64,000 nucleotides of DNA from Pseudomonas sp. GD04019 (GTDB lineage Bacteria; Pseudomonadota; Gammaproteobacteria; Pseudomonadales; Pseudomonadaceae): the NCBI RefSeq assembly GCF_029837695.1, contig NZ_JAOEEA010000008.1, positions 62,001 through 126,000 of the forward strand, read 5' to 3'. Position numbers and translations under genes: made by a program. Shown piece after piece: positions 1-10,760 of this stretch. Under the pieces are notes generated by a model. That model did not search any database and was not told the DNA's origin. It worked only from the letters and a program-made list of their open reading frames with translations. Within the stretch, counting starts at the first letter, position 1. Each line of letters starts with the position of its first letter.

Positions 1-2
1 GC

Positions 3-86
3 GACAGCTTCTCGAGCAAGAGCGATGTACTTGTGCTGGACCCGGATAGCGAGTTCTTCCGCTATCTGCAGCAGCCCAAGCCCTGA
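3..86 (+). CDS. hflC: HflC 3' end (partial), FtsH-modulating prohibitin-family protein
   Basis: This is the last 27 codons of a gene that starts before the window, ending in TGA at 84-86. The readable tail contains SFSSKSDVLVLDPDSEFF, the typical C-terminus of HflC. HflC forms a membrane complex with HflK that modulates the FtsH protease. The downstream order (DUF2065, hisZ, purA) is the one normally found after hflKC in Pseudomonas, which supports the call. Only the tail is visible, so nothing can be said about domain integrity. Confidence 0.85.
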   Translation, partial: DSFSSKSDVLVLDPDSEFFRYLQQPKP

Positions 87-157
87 TCGAAGGCGCCCCG
101 AGGCGGCCGTTCGGCCGTGTCGGGGTGACCTCCGGGGAAAACGTGTTATCATGGGTC

Positions 158-183
158 AGCCGGGAAAAAGCCCGGCTTTTTTG
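158..183 (+). terminator. Rho-independent terminator after hflC
   Basis: A hairpin with arms AGCCGGG and CCCGGCT and an AAAAAG-type loop is followed directly by a run of six T. It lies 72 bases after the hflC stop and only 15 bases before the DUF2065 start. Transcription of the next gene must therefore read through it or start very close to it. Confidence 0.8.
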
Positions 184-197
184 CGTCTGCGGGAATC

Positions 198-383
198 ATG
201 TGGCAGGAACTGGGCATCGCGTTTTGTCTGATGTTGGTGCTGGAAGGCATCCTGCCCTTCCTCTATCCGCGGCGTTGGCGCGGAACGATCGCGCAACTGG
301 CACAACTGCCCGACCGGCAGCTGCGTCTCATGGGGTTGGCCAGCATGCTGCTGGGGACCGCCCTCCTGTATCTGCTTCACTGA
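198..383 (+). CDS. DUF2065 (YjeT-type) small inner-membrane protein
   Basis: A 61-residue protein with two hydrophobic stretches (about residues 4-23 and 42-60) separated by a basic loop containing YPRRWR. Length and pattern match the YjeT/DUF2065 family, small membrane proteins of unknown function commonly encoded between hflC and hisZ or purA. The ATG follows a GCGGGA stretch that could act as a weak ribosome site. The family assignment rests on context plus composition; no function is proposed. Confidence 0.8.
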   Translation: MWQELGIAFCLMLVLEGILPFLYPRRWRGTIAQLAQLPDRQLRLMGLASMLLGTALLYLLH

Positions 384-417
384 AGGCTGCCGCCCGTACC
401 GAGAGGGGAATGGCGAA

Positions 418-2953
<2,536 letters not shown>

Positions 2954-2965
2954 TCCGCTGTCACG

Positions 2966-2993
2966 AAAAAGGCCGCTGCGAGCGGCCTTTTTT
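2966..2993 (+). terminator. purA terminator
   Basis: A perfect hairpin with arms AAGGCCGCT and AGCGGCCTT and loop GCG, flanked by A and T runs, begins 13 bases after the purA stop. The A tract on the left arm makes it potentially bidirectional. Confidence 0.85.
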
Positions 2994-3032
2994 GTGGGCG
3001 TGATTCCTGTGGGGCGGCAAATCGCAGGCAAT

Positions 3033-3059
3033 AAAAAGGCCGGCTTGTGGCCGGCCTTC
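3033..3059 (-). terminator. ppa terminator
   Basis: Read on the minus strand, arms AAGGCCGGCC and GCCGGCCTT are followed by a T run (AAAAA on the plus strand). It lies 17 bases beyond the ppa stop, facing the purA terminator. Confidence 0.8.
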
Positions 3060-3075
3060 AGGGGGTGGTACTGGC

Positions 3076-3603
3076 TTATTTTTGGTAAGCCGCTACCGCC
3101 TTCAGAATGGCTTGGCGGGCTTCGTCGGCGTTGCCCCAGCCTTCGACCTTGACCCACTTGCCCTTCTCGAGATCCTTGTAGTTCTCGAAGAAGTGCTTTA
3201 TCTGCTCCAGCAGCAGGGCCGGCAGGTCGGTGTATTCCTGTACGTCCTTGTAGATCACGCTCAGCTTGTCGTGCGGGACGGCGATCAGCTTGGCGTCGCC
3301 GCCGGCTTCGTCGGTCATGTTCAGCACGCCCACCGGACGGCAGCGGATGACCGAGCCCGGGGCTACCGGATACGGGGTCACGACCAGCACGTCGAGGGGG
3401 TCGCCGTCGTCGGCCAGGGTGTGCGGGATGAAACCGTAGTTGGCCGGGTAGAACATCGGGGTGGCCATGAAGCGGTCGACGAACAGGCAATCGGTATCGT
3501 GATCGATTTCGTATTTGATCGGCGCGTGGTTGGCCGGGATTTCGATGGCGACGTAGATGTCGTTCGGCACGTCTTTGCCGGCCGGGACTTTGCTGTAGCT
3601 CAT
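3076..3603 (-). CDS. ppa: Inorganic pyrophosphatase (family I)
   Basis: A 175-residue cytoplasmic enzyme that hydrolyses pyrophosphate to phosphate and so pulls biosynthetic reactions forward. The family I metal-binding signature [10 protein letters not shown] is at residues 65-74 (Asp66, Asp68, Asp71), and Lys30 and Glu32 sit in IKYEID. An upstream in-frame ATG would add 16 residues unlike the family. The start at 3603 gives [11 protein letters not shown], the usual Pseudomonas N-terminus. The gene converges on purA, with a terminator for each in the 122-base gap. Confidence 0.96.
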   Translation of the reverse strand: MSYSKVPAGKDVPNDIYVAIEIPANHAPIKYEIDHDTDCLFVDRFMATPMFYPANYGFIPHTLADDGDPLDVLVVTPYPVAPGSVIRCRPVGVLNMTDEAGGDAKLIAVPHDKLSVIYKDVQEYTDLPALLLEQIKHFFENYKDLEKGKWVKVEGWGNADEARQAILKAVAAYQK

Positions 3604-3680
3604 GGTGGATACCCCAGGGTTGGGCCAAAAAAGTGGGCGGATTATAGGCACATTCCGGTGGCGTTACTACGCCCGCGTGC

Positions 3681-4499
3681 TCATCCGTTGGTCGTGTCGC
3701 GATAGTCCGGATGGCTTTGCTGCAGGCCGCGCAGGCGAGCGAGCGGGTCCTGACGGTAGAAGGCGGCGAGCTGGCCGTAGACCGCTGGGAAGGCCTCCTG
3801 CAACAGGTCGGGGGCGGTAAAGAAGTACTCGCTGGTGACGGCGAAGAACTCGGCCGGGTTCTCTGCCGCGTAGGGATCGATCGCGGTTTCCGCCTCGGGA
3901 TTGGCGTCGAGCTGCGCATTCATGCCGTCATAGGCGGGCTGCATGGCCTGCGCCCAGTCCTGGATGCGCATGTCGCGGTGTAGCGGTGGCAGGCCGTTGG
4001 CATCGCCGTTGAGCATGTCCAGCTTGTGCGACAGCTCGTGGATCACCAGGTTATAGGCGTCCCAGCCGCCGCCGGCTTGCACGCCGGGCCAGGCGAGAAT
4101 GACCGGGCCCTGCAGCCAGGCTTCGCCGCTGCGCTCGTCGTCCCACTCGTGTTCGATGCCACTGGCATCGCGGTGGCGCTGCGGGCTGACGAAGTCGTCC
4201 GGGTACAGGACGATCTCATGGAAGCCCTGGTACCAGTCCAGGTCGGCCAGGTGCAGCAGCGGCAGCTCGGCCTGGGCGGCCAGGGTCAGGCGGTCGACCT
4301 CGTCCAGCGTGACGCCGGGCAGTGCCGTCAGGCGCTTGTGATGGAGAAACAGGATGGCGCGCTGGAACAGGCGCTGCTCCTCGGTCTCGCTCAGGCCGTC
4401 GAGGATCGGCAGGCGTGCGCGTGCCGCGTGCCAATGGCGGGTGGTGTAGGGCGAGTGGGAGAGGATGCGCTGGCGGCGCCAGGCACGGAACGACCACAT
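3681..4499 (-). CDS. mtfA: MtfA-family zinc peptidase (M90)
   Basis: A 272-residue cytoplasmic protein of the MtfA/M90 family. In E. coli, MtfA has aminopeptidase activity and binds the glucose repressor Mlc. The zinc motif HELSH is at residues 154-158, and the downstream NPAEFFAVTSEYFF supplies the expected Glu ligand. The ATG at 4499 gives MWSFRAWRRQ; the longer upstream extension is repeat-like and low complexity. Mlc itself is not in the window, so the partner in this organism is unknown. A ppa-mtfA-GNAT order is also what I recall in P. aeruginosa. Confidence 0.88.
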   Translation of the reverse strand: MWSFRAWRRQRILSHSPYTTRHWHAARARLPILDGLSETEEQRLFQRAILFLHHKRLTALPGVTLDEVDRLTLAAQAELPLLHLADLDWYQGFHEIVLYPDDFVSPQRHRDASGIEHEWDDERSGEAWLQGPVILAWPGVQAGGGWDAYNLVIHELSHKLDMLNGDANGLPPLHRDMRIQDWAQAMQPAYDGMNAQLDANPEAETAIDPYAAENPAEFFAVTSEYFFTAPDLLQEAFPAVYGQLAAFYRQDPLARLRGLQQSHPDYRDTTNG

Positions 4500-4546
4500 G
4501 GAAAGCTCTCGGGCGATGGCGGACGGGCAGACCGTCCGCCTGGCTG

Positions 4547-4999
4547 TCAGTCGCCTATTTCCAGGGTGTAGTTCTTGAAGCGGGTGTCTTCGCGGAAGCC
4601 GATGGACTCGTAGGTCTTCTGCGCCACTTCGTTGCTCACGCTGGTGGCCACGCGCATGCGCACGGCGTTGGTTTCCTTGGCCATCTGCTTGGCGGTCTGC
4701 AGCAGGCGGTCGGCGACCAGCATACGGCGGGCGTCTTCGGCGACGAAGATGTCGTTGAGGATCCACACGCGCTTGAGCGACAGCGAGGAGTAGCTGGAGA
4801 ACAGCTGGCAATAGCCGAGCAGCTTGTCCTCGTCGTCGGCCAGGGCCAGGTAGATCACCGATTCCTTGCGCTTGAGACGGGTCTCGAGGAACTTGCGCGA
4901 GGAGTCCGGGAACGGCAGCTCGCCATAGAACTCACGGTACTTGATGAACAGCGGGGTCAGCAGGTCCAGGTGCTCCAGGGTGGCTTGGACAATGCGCAT
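4547..4999 (-). CDS. GNAT-family N-acetyltransferase
   Basis: A 150-residue single-domain GNAT protein. The core fold is visible: an N-terminal MRIVQATLEHLDLL strand-helix, the acetyl-CoA-binding region around FVAEDARRMLVADRLLQTA (residues 84-102; the R-x-x-G-x-G/A loop is degenerate), and the C-terminal AQKTYESIGFRED motif. The substrate is not predictable. It stops 47 bases before mtfA begins, so the two may be co-transcribed. Confidence 0.85.
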   Translation of the reverse strand: MRIVQATLEHLDLLTPLFIKYREFYGELPFPDSSRKFLETRLKRKESVIYLALADDEDKLLGYCQLFSSYSSLSLKRVWILNDIFVAEDARRMLVADRLLQTAKQMAKETNAVRMRVATSVSNEVAQKTYESIGFREDTRFKNYTLEIGD

Positions 5000-5172
5000 G
5001 GCGGGCCTCGGCGTCTATGGAGTGGTGAAATTGGCACTGTGCCAATGGTCGGGTCGATGCTGCCGAAAGCGGATGGAAAGCGCAATCCAAGCAAGCGTTT
5101 GATTCTGTTCGCGGCTCAGGCCGGCGGCGCTAGCCGCTCTGCGACGGCGCTCGCCGGCCTGGCCGAGGTGGC

Positions 5173-6333
5173 TCATAGGCGACCATGCACGGCGTCGGTA
5201 AACAATCTGGCGACGTTTTCCTCGGTCAGTGGCAGCGGATTGCCCCCGGCGGAAGGGTCGACCACCGCCATCTGCGCGATCAGCGCGGTCTTGCCGTCGT
5301 CGACGCCCAGCTCGGCCAGGCTGTGCGGCACGCCGGTGTTGGTGCGTAGCTGCAGGACCAGCTCGAGGAAGCTGTCGAAGCCCGGGTTGGCCAGTTGCAG
5401 GTAAGCGGCCAGGCGGGTGATGCGCTCCTCGATGGTGCTGCGGTTGAACTTCAGCACGTAGGGCATCAGCGTGGCGTTGGTCATACCGTGGTGGGTGTCG
5501 TACAGCGCGCCGATCGGGTGGGCCAGGGCGTGCATGCCGCCGAGGCCCTTCTGGAAGGCGGTGGCGCCCATGGCAGCGGCGGCGAGCATGTCGGCGCGGG
5601 CGTCGAGGTCGTCGGGTTGCTTGACCGCGCGTACCAGCGCGCCCTTGACCAGGCGCATGCCTTCCACCGCGATGCCGTCGGCCAGCGGGTGGAAGCCCGG
5701 CGCGCAGTAAGCCTCCAGGCAGTGGGAGAAGGCATCCATGCCGGTGCCGGCGGTGATGAAGGCCGGCATGCCCACGCTCAGTGCCGGGTCGCTGATAACG
5801 ATCTTTGGCATCATCAGCGGATGGAAGATGATGCGCTTGGTGTGGCTGCGTTCGTCGGTGAGGATGCCGGCGCGACCGACTTCCGAGCCGGTGCCGGCGG
5901 TGGTCGGCACGGCGATCACCGGGGCGATGCCGCGCGGGTCGGCGCGGGTCCACCAGTCGCCGATATCCTCGAAGTCCCACACCGGCCGGGCCTGGCCGCT
6001 CATGAAGGCGATCAGCTTGCCCATGTCCAGGCCGCTGCCGCCGCCAAAGGCGACTACGCCGTCGTGCTTGCCGGCATGGTAGGCGGCCAGGCCGGCGGCA
6101 AGGTTACTTTCCACCGGGTTGGGCTTGAGGTCGCTGAACAGCGCGGCGCCGAGGCCGGCTGCCTTGAGCGAGTCGAGGGCGGCGAGGGTGATCGGCGCGT
6201 TGCCCAGGCCGCGGTCGGTGACCAGCAGCGGGCGCAGCATGCCGATGCTCTTGCACAGCTCCGGCAGCTCCTGGATGCGGCCGGCACCGAAGCGTACCGA
6301 GGTCGGGTAGTTCCAGTTGGCGGTCTTGCTCAT
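5173..6333 (-). CDS. Iron-containing alcohol dehydrogenase (group III)
   Basis: A 386-residue NAD(P)-dependent alcohol dehydrogenase of the FucO/iron type. Nucleotide-binding motifs are AFGGGSGLDMGK (residues 95-106) and VPTTAGTGSE (142-151). Likely metal ligands are Asp200 and His204 in GMDAFSHCLEAY, His268 in GGMHALAHP and His282 in DTHHGMTN, with the family spacing of 14 between the last two. It is the distal gene of a four-gene minus-strand set with an aldehyde dehydrogenase 13 bases upstream, then a glutamine-synthetase-like ligase and a permease. Context suggests it oxidises a primary alcohol whose aldehyde is taken by the ALDH. The substrate is inferred, not shown. Confidence 0.93.
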   Translation of the reverse strand: MSKTANWNYPTSVRFGAGRIQELPELCKSIGMLRPLLVTDRGLGNAPITLAALDSLKAAGLGAALFSDLKPNPVESNLAAGLAAYHAGKHDGVVAFGGGSGLDMGKLIAFMSGQARPVWDFEDIGDWWTRADPRGIAPVIAVPTTAGTGSEVGRAGILTDERSHTKRIIFHPLMMPKIVISDPALSVGMPAFITAGTGMDAFSHCLEAYCAPGFHPLADGIAVEGMRLVKGALVRAVKQPDDLDARADMLAAAAMGATAFQKGLGGMHALAHPIGALYDTHHGMTNATLMPYVLKFNRSTIEERITRLAAYLQLANPGFDSFLELVLQLRTNTGVPHSLAELGVDDGKTALIAQMAVVDPSAGGNPLPLTEENVARLFTDAVHGRL

Positions 6334-6346
6334 GGCGGACTCCTTG

Positions 6347-7735
6347 TCAGAGCTGGTGGCGCAGGTGGAAGGACTTGGGCCGGGTGAGGTGCTCGTAGCC
6401 TAGGCGCGAGAGAGTGGCGCCACGCCCGGTGTGCTTGACCCCGGTCCAGGCCAAGGCCGGGTCGAGGTAGTCACAGCGGTTCATGAATACGGTGCCGGTC
6501 TCCAGTTGCTGGCCGATGCGTTCGGCGGCGTCCAGGTCCTCGGTCCAGATCGCCGCGCTGAGGCCATAGGGGCTGTCGTTCATCAGGGCGATGGCCTCGG
6601 CCTCGCTGGCCACCGGCATGATGCCGACCACCGGGCCGAAGCTCTCGTCGCGCATCACCGCCATCTGGTGGTTGACCCCGGTCAGCACCTGCGGCGCCAG
6701 GTAGGCGGTGCCGGGGGCGTCGTTGGCGAAGCTGGTGGGGTCGATCAGGGCCTTGGCGCCTTTGGACTTGGCCTCGGCGATCTGCCCGCGGACGAACTCG
6801 GCTGCGCTGCTGCGTACCAGCGGGCCGAGGGTGGTGGCCTCGTCCAGCGGGCTGCCCAGCACGTACTGCTTGGTCAACTCGACGAAGCCCTCGACAAAGG
6901 CCGGGTACAGCGCCTTATCCACATAGATGCGCTCGATGCCGCAGCAGCTCTGCCCGGAGTTGAAGAAGCTGCCGTCCACCAGGTTCTCCACGGCATGGGC
7001 CAGGTCGGCGTCGCCGCGCACGTAGGCCGGGTCCTTGCCGCCCAGCTCCAGGCCGACGCCGATGAAATGCCCGGCGGCGGCGCTCTCCATCAGGCGGCCG
7101 CCCTCGACCGAGCCGGTGAAGTTGACCTGTTGCACCTGGCCGGAGGCGATCAGAGTGGCGGTCTGGCCATGGTCCAGCACCAGGTTGTGGAACAGCCCGG
7201 CGGGCAGGCCGGCGCGCTCGAAGGCCTGGGCGAAGCGCTCGCCGACCAGCAGGGTCTGGCTGGCATGCTTGAGCAGCACTGCGTTGCCGGCCATCAGCGC
7301 CGGGATGATGGCGTTCACGGCGGTCAGGTAGGGGTAGTTCCACGGCGCCACCACCAGCACGGTACCCAGCGGCTCGCGGCGGATATAACGGCGGAAGCCG
7401 GCCTTGGGATCGGGCACCACGTCGGCCAGGGCGCTCTCGGCGATGCCGATCATATGGCGTGCGCGTTCCTCGAAGCCGCGCAGCTCGCCGGCGCCGAAGC
7501 GGATCGGGCGGCCCATCTGCCAGGCCAGCTCAGGGACTATCTCGTCCTTCATCGCCAGCATGGCGTCCACCGCCTTCAGACAGTAGCCGGCACGCTGGCC
7601 GATGGAAAGTTCGCGCCAGGCGCGTTGGGCCTGGGTGGCGGCGGCCAGGGTCTGCTCCAGGGCGCTGCTGCTGGCGATGGGGCGCTCTGCATAGAGGCTG
7701 CCGTCGACCGGGGAAATCAGGCGGATATGGTTCAT
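6347..7735 (-). CDS. NAD(P)-dependent aldehyde dehydrogenase
   Basis: A 462-residue soluble aldehyde dehydrogenase. PWNYP with the oxyanion Asn133, the NFTGS cofactor loop (residues 205-209), the general base Glu230 in LELGGKDP and the nucleophile Cys264 in GQSCCG are all present. The N-terminus is short compared with betaine aldehyde dehydrogenases and resembles GabD/Sad-type enzymes of amine catabolism. It lies 13 bases upstream of the Fe-alcohol dehydrogenase and downstream of the GS-like gene, separated from it by a palindromic repeat. I infer oxidation of the aldehyde made by the Fe-ADH. Confidence 0.94.
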   Translation of the reverse strand: MNHIRLISPVDGSLYAERPIASSSALEQTLAAATQAQRAWRELSIGQRAGYCLKAVDAMLAMKDEIVPELAWQMGRPIRFGAGELRGFEERARHMIGIAESALADVVPDPKAGFRRYIRREPLGTVLVVAPWNYPYLTAVNAIIPALMAGNAVLLKHASQTLLVGERFAQAFERAGLPAGLFHNLVLDHGQTATLIASGQVQQVNFTGSVEGGRLMESAAAGHFIGVGLELGGKDPAYVRGDADLAHAVENLVDGSFFNSGQSCCGIERIYVDKALYPAFVEGFVELTKQYVLGSPLDEATTLGPLVRSSAAEFVRGQIAEAKSKGAKALIDPTSFANDAPGTAYLAPQVLTGVNHQMAVMRDESFGPVVGIMPVASEAEAIALMNDSPYGLSAAIWTEDLDAAERIGQQLETGTVFMNRCDYLDPALAWTGVKHTGRGATLSRLGYEHLTRPKSFHLRHQL

Positions 7736-7761
7736 TCTCGTGCGGGACTCCCTGTGATCAT

Positions 7762-7850
7762 CCCCTCTCCCGCGTACGGGAGAGGGTTAGGGAGAGGGCG
7801 TGGTCCGTCCCTCTCCCCCGGCCCCTCTCCCATGAGTGGGAGAGGGGAGT
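7762..7850. repeat. Palindromic CCTCTCCC/GGGAGAGG repeat (family B)
   Basis: Two adjacent palindromes built on CCCCTCTCCC and GGGAGAGG occupy nearly all of the ALDH-GS intergenic gap. The same motif is seen at about 12516-12631 and 45627-45666. These look like REP-type intergenic elements. This copy lies inside the putative operon and could form strong mRNA hairpins between the two genes. Confidence 0.8.
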
Positions 7851-7854
7851 GAGG

Positions 7855-9222
7855 TCAATAACGCTCGAAGCCGCGGCGCAATTCCCAGTCGGTCACCCGG
7901 CGGTCGTATTCCATCTGCTCCCAGCGCGCGGTGTGCAGGTAGTGCTCGACCACATCGTCGCCCAGGGCCTGGCGCAGCAGCTCCGAGCGGTCGAGGGCGT
8001 CGGTGGCGCCGCGCAGGGTTTTGGCCACTTCCGGCAGTTCGTCGTTCTCGTAGGCGTCGCCGGAGAAGGGCGCCGGCAGCTCCAGCTGTTCATCGATGCC
8101 GGCCAGGCCGGCGGCGATCAGCGCGGCATAGGCCAGGTAGGGGTTGAGATCGGCGCCGCCGATGCGGCACTCGATGCGGATACCCTTGCTGTCCGCGCCG
8201 CACAGGCGGAAGCCGGCGGTGCGGTTGTCGCAGCTCCACACGGCGCGGGTCGGGGCGAAGGTGCCGGCCTGGAAGCGTTTGTAGGAGTTGATGTAGGGGG
8301 CGAGGAAATAGGTGATGTCGCTGGCGTACTTGAGCTGGCCGGCCACCCACTGGCGCATCAGCTTGGACATGCCGTACTCGCCGGCTGGGTCGTGGAACAG
8401 CGCCGTCTCTCCGTCGAGGCTGAACAGCGAGTTGTGGATATGGCTGCTGGAGCCGGCCAGGTTGTAGTTCCACTTGGCCATGAAGGTGACGGCCTTGCCC
8501 TGCAGCAGGGCGATCTCCTTGCAGGCGTGCTTGATGATGCTGTGCCGGTCGGCCATCACCAGCGCCTCGGCGTAGCGCACGTTGATCTCTTCCTGCCCGG
8601 GGCCCCACTCGCCCTTAGAGTTCTCCACCGGGATACCGGCGGCCTGCAGGTGCTTGCGGATGGCGCGCATCACCGGCTCCTCGCGGATGGTCTGCAGGAT
8701 GCTGTAGTCCTCGATGTAGTAACCGGCGGTCTTGGGGTTTTGGTAGTGCTGGGCGTGGATGTCCTCGTAGCTCTGGTCGAACAGGTAGAACTCCAGCTCC
8801 GAGGCGAACATGCCCTTGTAGCCGCGCTCGGTGAGGCGGGCTATCTGCCGCTTGAGGATGCCGCGCGGGCTGTGCGGCAGGTCGTGGTGGTGATGGTCCT
8901 GTACGTCGCACAGCACCAGGGCCGTGCCTTCCAGCCAGGGCAGCACGCGCATGGTGGAGAGGTCAGGCTTGAACACGAAGTCGCCGTAGCCCTGCTTCCA
9001 GCTGGCAGCGGCGTAGCCGGGCACCGGCTCCATGTCGATGTCGTCGGCCAACAGGTAATCGCAGCCGTGGGTTTCCTCGTAGGCGCTGTCGAGGAAAAAC
9101 TCGACCTGGAAGCGTTTGCCGATCAGGCGGCCCTGCATGTCGACCATGCAGGCCAGGACGGTGTCGATCTTGCCGGCTACGGCGAGCTCGCGCAGGCCGG
9201 CCAGGGTGAGGTGGGCAGTCAT
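7855..9222 (-). CDS. Glutamine-synthetase-family gamma-glutamyl-amine ligase (probable)
   Basis: A 455-residue member of the glutamine synthetase fold. ATP/glutamate-site motifs are visible: ASELEFYLF, GPGQEEINVRY, KWNYNLAGSSSHIHNSL and TAGFRLCGADSKGIRIECR. The ammonia-site signature of true GlnA (FDGSS) is not found; the matching region reads GCDYLLADDIDME. This fits enzymes that ligate glutamate to an organic amine (PuuA, PauA, GlnA4 types). The start at 9222 is preceded on the minus strand by CCGGAGACCAACGG, and an upstream alternative adds 17 atypical residues. Its neighbours (amine/ethanolamine-type permease, ALDH, Fe-ADH) argue for an amine or amino-alcohol substrate. A role in ammonia assimilation is less likely but not excluded. 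Confidence 0.88.
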   Translation of the reverse strand: MTAHLTLAGLRELAVAGKIDTVLACMVDMQGRLIGKRFQVEFFLDSAYEETHGCDYLLADDIDMEPVPGYAAASWKQGYGDFVFKPDLSTMRVLPWLEGTALVLCDVQDHHHHDLPHSPRGILKRQIARLTERGYKGMFASELEFYLFDQSYEDIHAQHYQNPKTAGYYIEDYSILQTIREEPVMRAIRKHLQAAGIPVENSKGEWGPGQEEINVRYAEALVMADRHSIIKHACKEIALLQGKAVTFMAKWNYNLAGSSSHIHNSLFSLDGETALFHDPAGEYGMSKLMRQWVAGQLKYASDITYFLAPYINSYKRFQAGTFAPTRAVWSCDNRTAGFRLCGADSKGIRIECRIGGADLNPYLAYAALIAAGLAGIDEQLELPAPFSGDAYENDELPEVAKTLRGATDALDRSELLRQALGDDVVEHYLHTARWEQMEYDRRVTDWELRRGFERY

Positions 9223-9272
9223 CCGTTGGTCTCCGGAAAAGTGGCCGCACCCGCGGGCGCGGCCGGGGCTCA

Positions 9273-10760
9273 TCAGTTATTGGTTTTGTCTTTTTCGCGC
9301 TGTTCCATGGCGAATTCCTCTTCTGGCGAGAGGATCAGGCGGTGGCGGCCGACGATGGCGAAGTAGGTGATGCCGATGGCGAACCACACGGCCACCCAGA
9401 ACACGCCGAGGGTGTAGGCCGGGTCGCCGGTGAGCTGGAAGTACAGGGTCACGGCGGCGATCAGCATGGTCAGCACGGCGCCGGGTACGCCCAGCGGGCT
9501 GCGGTAGGGGCGCTCGATGTCGGGCATCTTGCGGCGCAGCAGAATGAACGACAGGGCCTGCATGAAGTAGGAGAACATGGCGCCGAACACCGCCATGTTG
9601 AGCAGGGTGCCGCCGATCACCGCACCACCCTTTTCCTCACCGAAGATGAACCACAGGGTCATCATCACGGCCAGCGCCATCAGGCTGCCAATCAGCATGG
9701 CCACGTGCGGGGTCTTGCGCTGGCCATGAGTGATCGACAGTTGCGGCAGGAAGTAGCCGGCACGGCTCAGCGAGTAGATCTGCCTGCCCATGGCGAAGAT
9801 GATGGTGTGGAAGCTGGCCACCAGGCCGAGCACCGCCACCAGGGCCAGGAGCTTGGCGATGTCGTCACCGTAGATGGCCTTGAAGCCGTCCAGCAGCGGC
9901 TCGCCGGAGGAGCCCAGGGCGTGTGAGCCGACACCACTCACTGCCGGGTTCAGCCAGAGGATCATGAAGGCCGAGAGGATCAGGGTGAACATGCCGAGGA
10001 TGATGCCCTTGGGCATGTCGCGTTTCGGGTCGACCGACTCTTCCGCCGCCAGCGGCAGCTGCTCGATGGCAAGAAACAGCCAGACCGCGAAAGGCATCGC
10101 CGCCAGCACACCGAGCAGGCCGTTGGGCAGGAATGGGCCGTTGCCCTCCGGCAGCTCGACGCCGCCCGGGCCGACGTTCATGGCGAAGCGGTTGAAGTCG
10201 ATATGCGGCAGGGCGCTGATCCAGAACACCACCAGGCAGGCCAGGGCCAGCAGGGTGACGACTAAGGTGACCTTGAAGGACAGCTCGACGCCGATCACGT
10301 TGAGCCAGATGAACACCACGTAGAAGCCGATCCACCACAGCGGCTGGTATTCGCTGGGCGTGCCGAAGATGCTGCCCATGTAGCTGCCGATAAAGAACAC
10401 GATGACGGCTGGGGTGAGCACGTATTCGACATTCTCCGCCAGGCCGGTGAGAAAGCCGCCCCACGGCCCCATGGCGCTACGGGCGAAGGAGTAGGCGCCG
10501 CCGGTGTGGGGCAGGGCCGGCGACATCTCCGCCAGGGAGAAGGTCAGGCCCAGGTACATGATGGCGATGATGATGGCGGCGATCAGCATGCTGCCCCAGC
10601 CATTGGCCAGGCCGAAGTTCCAGCCGGAGAAATGGCCGGAGATCACCGCGCCGACGCCCAGCGCCCAGAGCGACCAGACGCCGGCATAGCGGCGCAGGCC
10701 GCGTTGTTCGAAGTAACTCTTGTCGACCGTGGTGTAACTGACTCCCGATTGCTGCTTCAT
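9273..10760 (-). CDS. APC-family permease, ethanolamine-permease-like
   Basis: A 495-residue integral membrane transporter of the amino acid/polyamine/organocation superfamily with about 12 hydrophobic segments. The consensus first-helix region reads GVGAVISGHFSGWNFG and the third-helix region EMSPALPHTGGAYSFARSAMG. To my eye the N-terminal half resembles the ethanolamine permease branch (Eat/EutP of pseudomonads) more than polyamine permeases. The ATG at 10760 has GGAGAGG eight bases upstream. It is the first gene of the minus-strand set and lies 50 bases before the GS-like gene. Substrate specificity is inferred from resemblance and from locus, since eat occupies the equivalent position in P. 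aeruginosa. Confidence 0.87.
   Translation of the reverse strand: MKQQSGVSYTTVDKSYFEQRGLRRYAGVWSLWALGVGAVISGHFSGWNFGLANGWGSMLIAAIIIAIMYLGLTFSLAEMSPALPHTGGAYSFARSAMGPWGGFLTGLAENVEYVLTPAVIVFFIGSYMGSIFGTPSEYQPLWWIGFYVVFIWLNVIGVELSFKVTLVVTLLALACLVVFWISALPHIDFNRFAMNVGPGGVELPEGNGPFLPNGLLGVLAAMPFAVWLFLAIEQLPLAAEESVDPKRDMPKGIILGMFTLILSAFMILWLNPAVSGVGSHALGSSGEPLLDGFKAIYGDDIAKLLALVAVLGLVASFHTIIFAMGRQIYSLSRAGYFLPQLSITHGQRKTPHVAMLIGSLMALAVMMTLWFIFGEEKGGAVIGGTLLNMAVFGAMFSYFMQALSFILLRRKMPDIERPYRSPLGVPGAVLTMLIAAVTLYFQLTGDPAYTLGVFWVAVWFAIGITYFAIVGRHRLILSPEEEFAMEQREKDKTNN

Noticed and set aside
2954..3075. tRNA-Leu expected after purA
   Set aside because: The gap is 122 bases, filled by two terminators; no cloverleaf is present.
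4518..4540. Hairpin GGCGGACGG/CCGTCCGCC as a terminator for the GNAT gene
   Set aside because: No T tract on the minus strand and mtfA starts immediately after; co-transcription is more likely.
7855..9222. Assignment as housekeeping glutamine synthetase glnA
   Set aside because: The FDGSS motif is absent, there is no ntrBC nearby, and the neighbours are amine-catabolic.
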